This document shows, piece after piece, positions 7,130 through 8,534 of a stretch of 8,534 bases of DNA; positions within the stretch are counted from its first letter, which is position 1; every line of letters begins with the position of its first letter. The translations under genes and the position numbers were made by a program. The notes under the pieces were generated by a model. That model did not search any database. It was not told the origin of the DNA and was given only the letters and a program-made list of their open reading frames with translations. This stretch comes from SAR202 cluster bacterium (GTDB lineage Bacteria > Chloroflexota > Dehalococcoidia > Lucifugimonadales > UBA3495). The stretch spans positions 1-8,534 of the forward strand of contig VFHF01000233.1 in assembly GCA_009392095.1 (NCBI GenBank), given 5' to 3'.

Positions 7130-7520
7130 GCCCGTCTTCTCCCTCTTCTGCGCCTTCCAAGTCCCAGGCAGCATATACCTGGTCTGGCAGGGTGATAGGT
7201 CCAACGGCGTTTTCGTACTCTTTTACGTGTTTGGTGGTCAGCAGGGCGATTGCCTTGAGCATCTGAGGGCTCACCTTGATGCGGGCCCGAAGTATGGGCT
7301 CCCTCTCTTCCATCTGCTCGCCGAAAAACAGCACTGCGGAATATAGGCTGCTGAAGATGTGCATGGAGTCGCTGTAGAACGTGATGGGGTCAAGGGAGCC
7401 GCTTTCGGGGGCATTGCCGTCACCGGTGCGCTCACTTTGACTGACACCCGGATTAACGTACGAATTCTCATTGGGAATCTGATCGTCAGGTGGTACATAG
7501 GGACGTTGAATGATGGGCAT
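7116..7520 (-). CDS. DUF3467-like protein
   Basis: This is a 134-residue, probably cytosolic protein. Residues 1-43 are Pro/Asn/Ser-rich and look disordered. Residues 44-112 resemble the DUF3467 family: a strand-rich part (DPITFYSDSMHIFSSLYSAV, then LFFGEQ), ARIKVSPQMLKAIALL (79-94), and a helix ending VKEYENAVGPI (99-109). The SPQ followed by a hydrophobic helix and the YE...GPI ending are the features I recognise. The function of the family is not established to my knowledge. The tail (117-134) is acidic. ATG 7520 has GGAGG 4 bases upstream, a good ribosome binding site. It is the first gene of a two-gene minus-strand unit, with the next gene starting inside its last 14 bases. A TATAAT lies upstream at 7613-7618. 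Family placement is from memory of sequence pattern, moderately sure. Confidence 0.75.
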   Translation of the reverse strand: MPIIQRPYVPPDDQIPNENSYVNPGVSQSERTGDGNAPESGSLDPITFYSDSMHIFSSLYSAVLFFGEQMEEREPILRARIKVSPQMLKAIALLTTKHVKEYENAVGPITLPDQVYAAWDLEGAEEGEDGHAAG

Positions 7521-7612
7521 GGTGCCTCCGATGGTAACGGGTCTTCGAGGAATTAGTCTCTCGAATCAACCGGTCGATTTTACGCCTGGGCCTACGAGGC
7601 TGGGACGGGCTT

Positions 7613-7618
7613 ATTATA
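7613..7618 (-). promoter_or_regulatory. Candidate -10 box for the minus-strand gene pair
   Basis: Read on the minus strand this is an exact TATAAT, 93 bases upstream of the DUF3467-like start codon. No convincing -35 lies at the 16-18 base distance, where the sequence is AAATTT-like. It is the best promoter candidate in the gap for the two-gene unit. Confidence 0.4.
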
Positions 7619-7659
7619 CACGCCTGGCTGGGCAAAAATTTCGAGGCGCATCAAAATCA

Positions 7660-7686
7660 TTGCCGGTGCATCAACAAGTTTATAAC
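7660..7686 (+). promoter_or_regulatory. Weak candidate promoter for the broken small gene
   Basis: TTGCCG (7660-7665) and TATAAC (7681-7686) are separated by 15 bases, shorter than ideal. It lies just upstream of the AAGGGAG sequence (7694-7700) and the possible GTG start at 7714. Supported only by motif similarity. Confidence 0.25.
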
Positions 7687-7713
7687 AAAGCCCAAGGGAG
7701 ATAAGAATAGCCA

Positions 7714-7937
7714 GTGCAACGGGACCCAGAGGCGCAAGACAAAATAATGTCAGAGATTGGTGATTTCAGAAAGAACAATATTTCGGCGGAGGCCAAAATT
7801 CGCCACTGATCCAGGCACAGCAAAAGGGATTCTAAGGGTTGGAGTATTTCCTGGAAAACCCGGCCCTGCAGTTAGTGTTGGTCGTGGAAGAGTTCCCCAA
7901 TGACTCCAGAGACCTGATCCAGATGGCGACGAGTTGA
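7714..7937 (+). pseudogene. Broken small gene: one frameshift and one in-frame stop
   Basis: Translation from GTG 7714 (or ATG 7747, MSEIGDFRKNN) stays open to TGA 7807. A -1 shift at about 7806 continues as LIQAQQKGF, meets TAA at 7833, then reads on as GLEYFLENPALQLVLVV and EEFPNDSRDLIQMATS to TGA 7935. Joined, this is about 74 codons that look like one small soluble, mostly helical protein, with charged and hydrophobic residues alternating and no odd composition. AAGGGAG at 7694-7700 lies 13 bases before the GTG. The same frame reads on after 7937 for another 25 codons to 8013, so the original may have been longer. I do not recognise the family. Alternatives are a sequencing or assembly error (two would be needed), a chance pattern, or two short separate peptides. 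The decay reading is inference; the frames and stops are seen directly. Confidence 0.5.
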
Positions 7938-8011
7938 AAGACCGGTGACCCCGCTTTCAATCACCTCGCCATTCTTGAACACCGCTCAGCCGGTTTCTCT
8001 CACGCCCGCGT

Positions 8012-8296
8012 CTAAGGCCAGCAAAGGCGGAACTTCGACGGTAACATTTGTAACGAAACAACCGCGACTACGGCAACAAAGTCCGGTTGACAAGCGCCCA
8101 ACGACTTCTGCCCGGAATCGTCGGGCGTGGCTGGCCGTGGCGATTCCGGCACTCCTGCGGTTGTGTCTATATGGGCGTGGGCTTGGTACAAACCAGTATA
8201 GTAGTAGGTGCCGCATTGCAGGCAAAGCCAATCGCCAAAGTCGGCTGCTAGGTCACCTCGGCATTTGATACAGGCTTTGGGGCGGAGCCAATTCAA
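8012..8296 (-). CDS. Small zinc-ribbon protein (C-terminal part doubtful)
   Basis: The 94-residue reading frame begins MNWLRPKACIKCRGDL and continues to WLCLQCGTYYY, giving C9-x2-C12 and C25-x2-C28, a compact zinc ribbon with the GD-L and aromatic positions typical of small Chloroflexota zinc-ribbon proteins as I recall them. Residues after about 45 (AGVPESPRPATPDDSGQ and onward to a hydrophobic, Val-rich end) show no recognisable domain and may not be genuine. The start is a TTG at 8296 without a clear ribosome binding site. An ATG at 8303 lies in another frame, and reading from it would need a shift to enter the ribbon. The gene could therefore be damaged at one or both ends, like its neighbour at 7714-7937. 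If functional, such ribbons usually bind zinc and serve in nucleic-acid or protein contacts, which is a family-level guess only. Confidence 0.45.
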   Translation of the reverse strand: MNWLRPKACIKCRGDLAADFGDWLCLQCGTYYYTGLYQAHAHIDTTAGVPESPRPATPDDSGQKSLGACQPDFVAVVAVVSLQMLPSKFRLCWP

Positions 8297-8321
8297 GATT
8301 CATATCAATCAGGTCTGTCCT

Positions 8322-8360
8322 GTAGATTTGCGGAGTTAGTCGTAGATTTAGTCAGATTTG
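8322..8360 (+). repeat. Short imperfect direct repeats
   Basis: GTAGATTT occurs at 8322-8329 and 8342-8349, 20 bases apart. TTAGTC is followed by AGAT at 8336-8347 (with two extra bases) and again at 8348-8357. The block is AT-rich and lies upstream of the zinc-ribbon frame on the minus strand. It could be a small duplication or a binding site with about two-turn spacing, or chance. Confidence 0.3.
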
Positions 8361-8432
8361 GACAGCTCATAATCTTTTATTTGGTAAGTGACATATTAAC
8401 GTGATCAAAACGTGTGTTCGAAAGCGATCTTT

Positions 8433-8449
8433 GCCTGTCACGGACAGGC
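8433..8449. other. Perfect 7-bp hairpin
   Basis: GCCTGTC, loop ACG, GACAGGC. No T-run follows on either strand (the minus strand side reads AAAGATCGC after the stem), so it is not a standard intrinsic terminator. It sits 53 bases upstream of the strong promoter at the right edge and could be an operator-like palindrome or an RNA stem. Confidence 0.4.
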
Positions 8450-8501
8450 TCCGAACGAGCTACGCTAAACCGGTGAAAAATGGTGCTTGAGCCTGACAGT
8501 C

Positions 8502-8530
8502 TTGACCCTTGAATTGGCGGTTTCTATAAT
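8502..8530 (+). promoter_or_regulatory. Near-consensus sigma-70 promoter facing out of the window
   Basis: TTGACC (8502-8507), a 17-base spacer and TATAAT (8525-8530): 5 of 6 and 6 of 6 matches with optimal spacing. Transcription would start near 8537, just beyond the window, so the driven gene is not visible. It is by far the strongest promoter match here. Confidence 0.7.
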
Positions 8531-8534
8531 TGCT

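Larger units (their letters stand above)
7521..7713. other. Divergent intergenic region
   Basis: No gene is supported here. The region separates the minus-strand DUF3467-like unit from the + strand broken gene and holds a -10 candidate for each direction (7613-7618 minus, 7681-7686 plus). The 9-base sequence ACGCCTGGG/ACGCCTGGC recurs near 7582 and 7620; the copies are too short and imperfect to call a repeat element. Confidence 0.4.
8297..8501. other. Non-coding stretch before the right-edge promoter
   Basis: I see no gene here. It is more AT-rich than the rest of the window and contains the direct repeats at 8322-8360 and the hairpin at 8433-8449, followed by the promoter at 8502. Confidence 0.4.

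Noticed and set aside
7130..7204. Extension of the 163-residue hypothetical protein to TTG 7204
   Set aside because: It would overlap the DUF3467-like gene by 89 bases, whereas ATG 7129 has a well-spaced GAGGGAG.
7986..8231. Minus-strand 81-residue reading frame
   Set aside because: Arg-rich, overlaps the zinc-ribbon frame in another phase and lacks the Cys pairs in order; it might be a shifted tail of the ribbon gene but I cannot show it.
7945..8268. Plus-strand 107-residue reading frame
   Set aside because: Ser/Thr/Arg-rich with no recognisable motif, antisense to the zinc-ribbon frame and overlapping the read-through part of the broken gene; looks like a shadow.

Overview
The window reads as a chromosomal housekeeping locus followed by a looser accessory stretch. 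Five genes on the + strand, cdsA, dxr, rseP, ispG and proS, run head to tail from base 33 to 6641. This order (normally preceded by uppS) is what I know from Dehalococcoidia of the phylum Chloroflexota. Together with moderate-to-high GC and several TTG starts, it suggests an uncultured Dehalococcoidia/SAR202-like bacterium. That placement is an inference from gene order and sequence style, not from a search.

Region 1 (1-4779) joins envelope and isoprenoid functions. CdsA makes CDP-diacylglycerol for phospholipids. Dxr and IspG are the first committed step and a late [4Fe-4S] step of the MEP pathway, which supplies C5 units for undecaprenyl phosphate, quinones and other isoprenoids. RseP is a site-2 intramembrane metalloprotease, and here it carries an unusually long acidic insertion between its active-site helix and its GG membrane motif. 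Spacing is 32 bp (cdsA-dxr), 65 bp (dxr-rseP) and 186 bp (rseP-ispG), so ispG may also have its own promoter. Region 2 (4780-6641) is proS, bacterial-type prolyl-tRNA synthetase with the inserted editing domain. It is preceded by a perfect TATAAT box and a small hairpin.

Region 3 (6638-7520) holds two minus-strand genes that overlap by 14 bp: a DUF3467-like protein, then an unrecognised 163-residue protein. The second runs tail-to-tail into proS with a 4-bp overlap of the stop codons.

Region 4 (7521-8534) is sparse. It holds a broken small gene on the + strand (about 74 codons, with one frameshift and one stop), which standard ORF calling misses. It also has a minus-strand ORF with a clear N-terminal zinc ribbon (CxxC-x12-CxxC) and a doubtful tail, a perfect 7-bp hairpin, and at the very right edge a near-consensus sigma-70 promoter (TTGACC-17-TATAAT) pointing out of the window. 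I found no rRNA, tRNA, CRISPR array, transposase or prophage gene. The parts least explained by known biology are the RseP insertion, the minus-strand gene pair and the decayed small gene.
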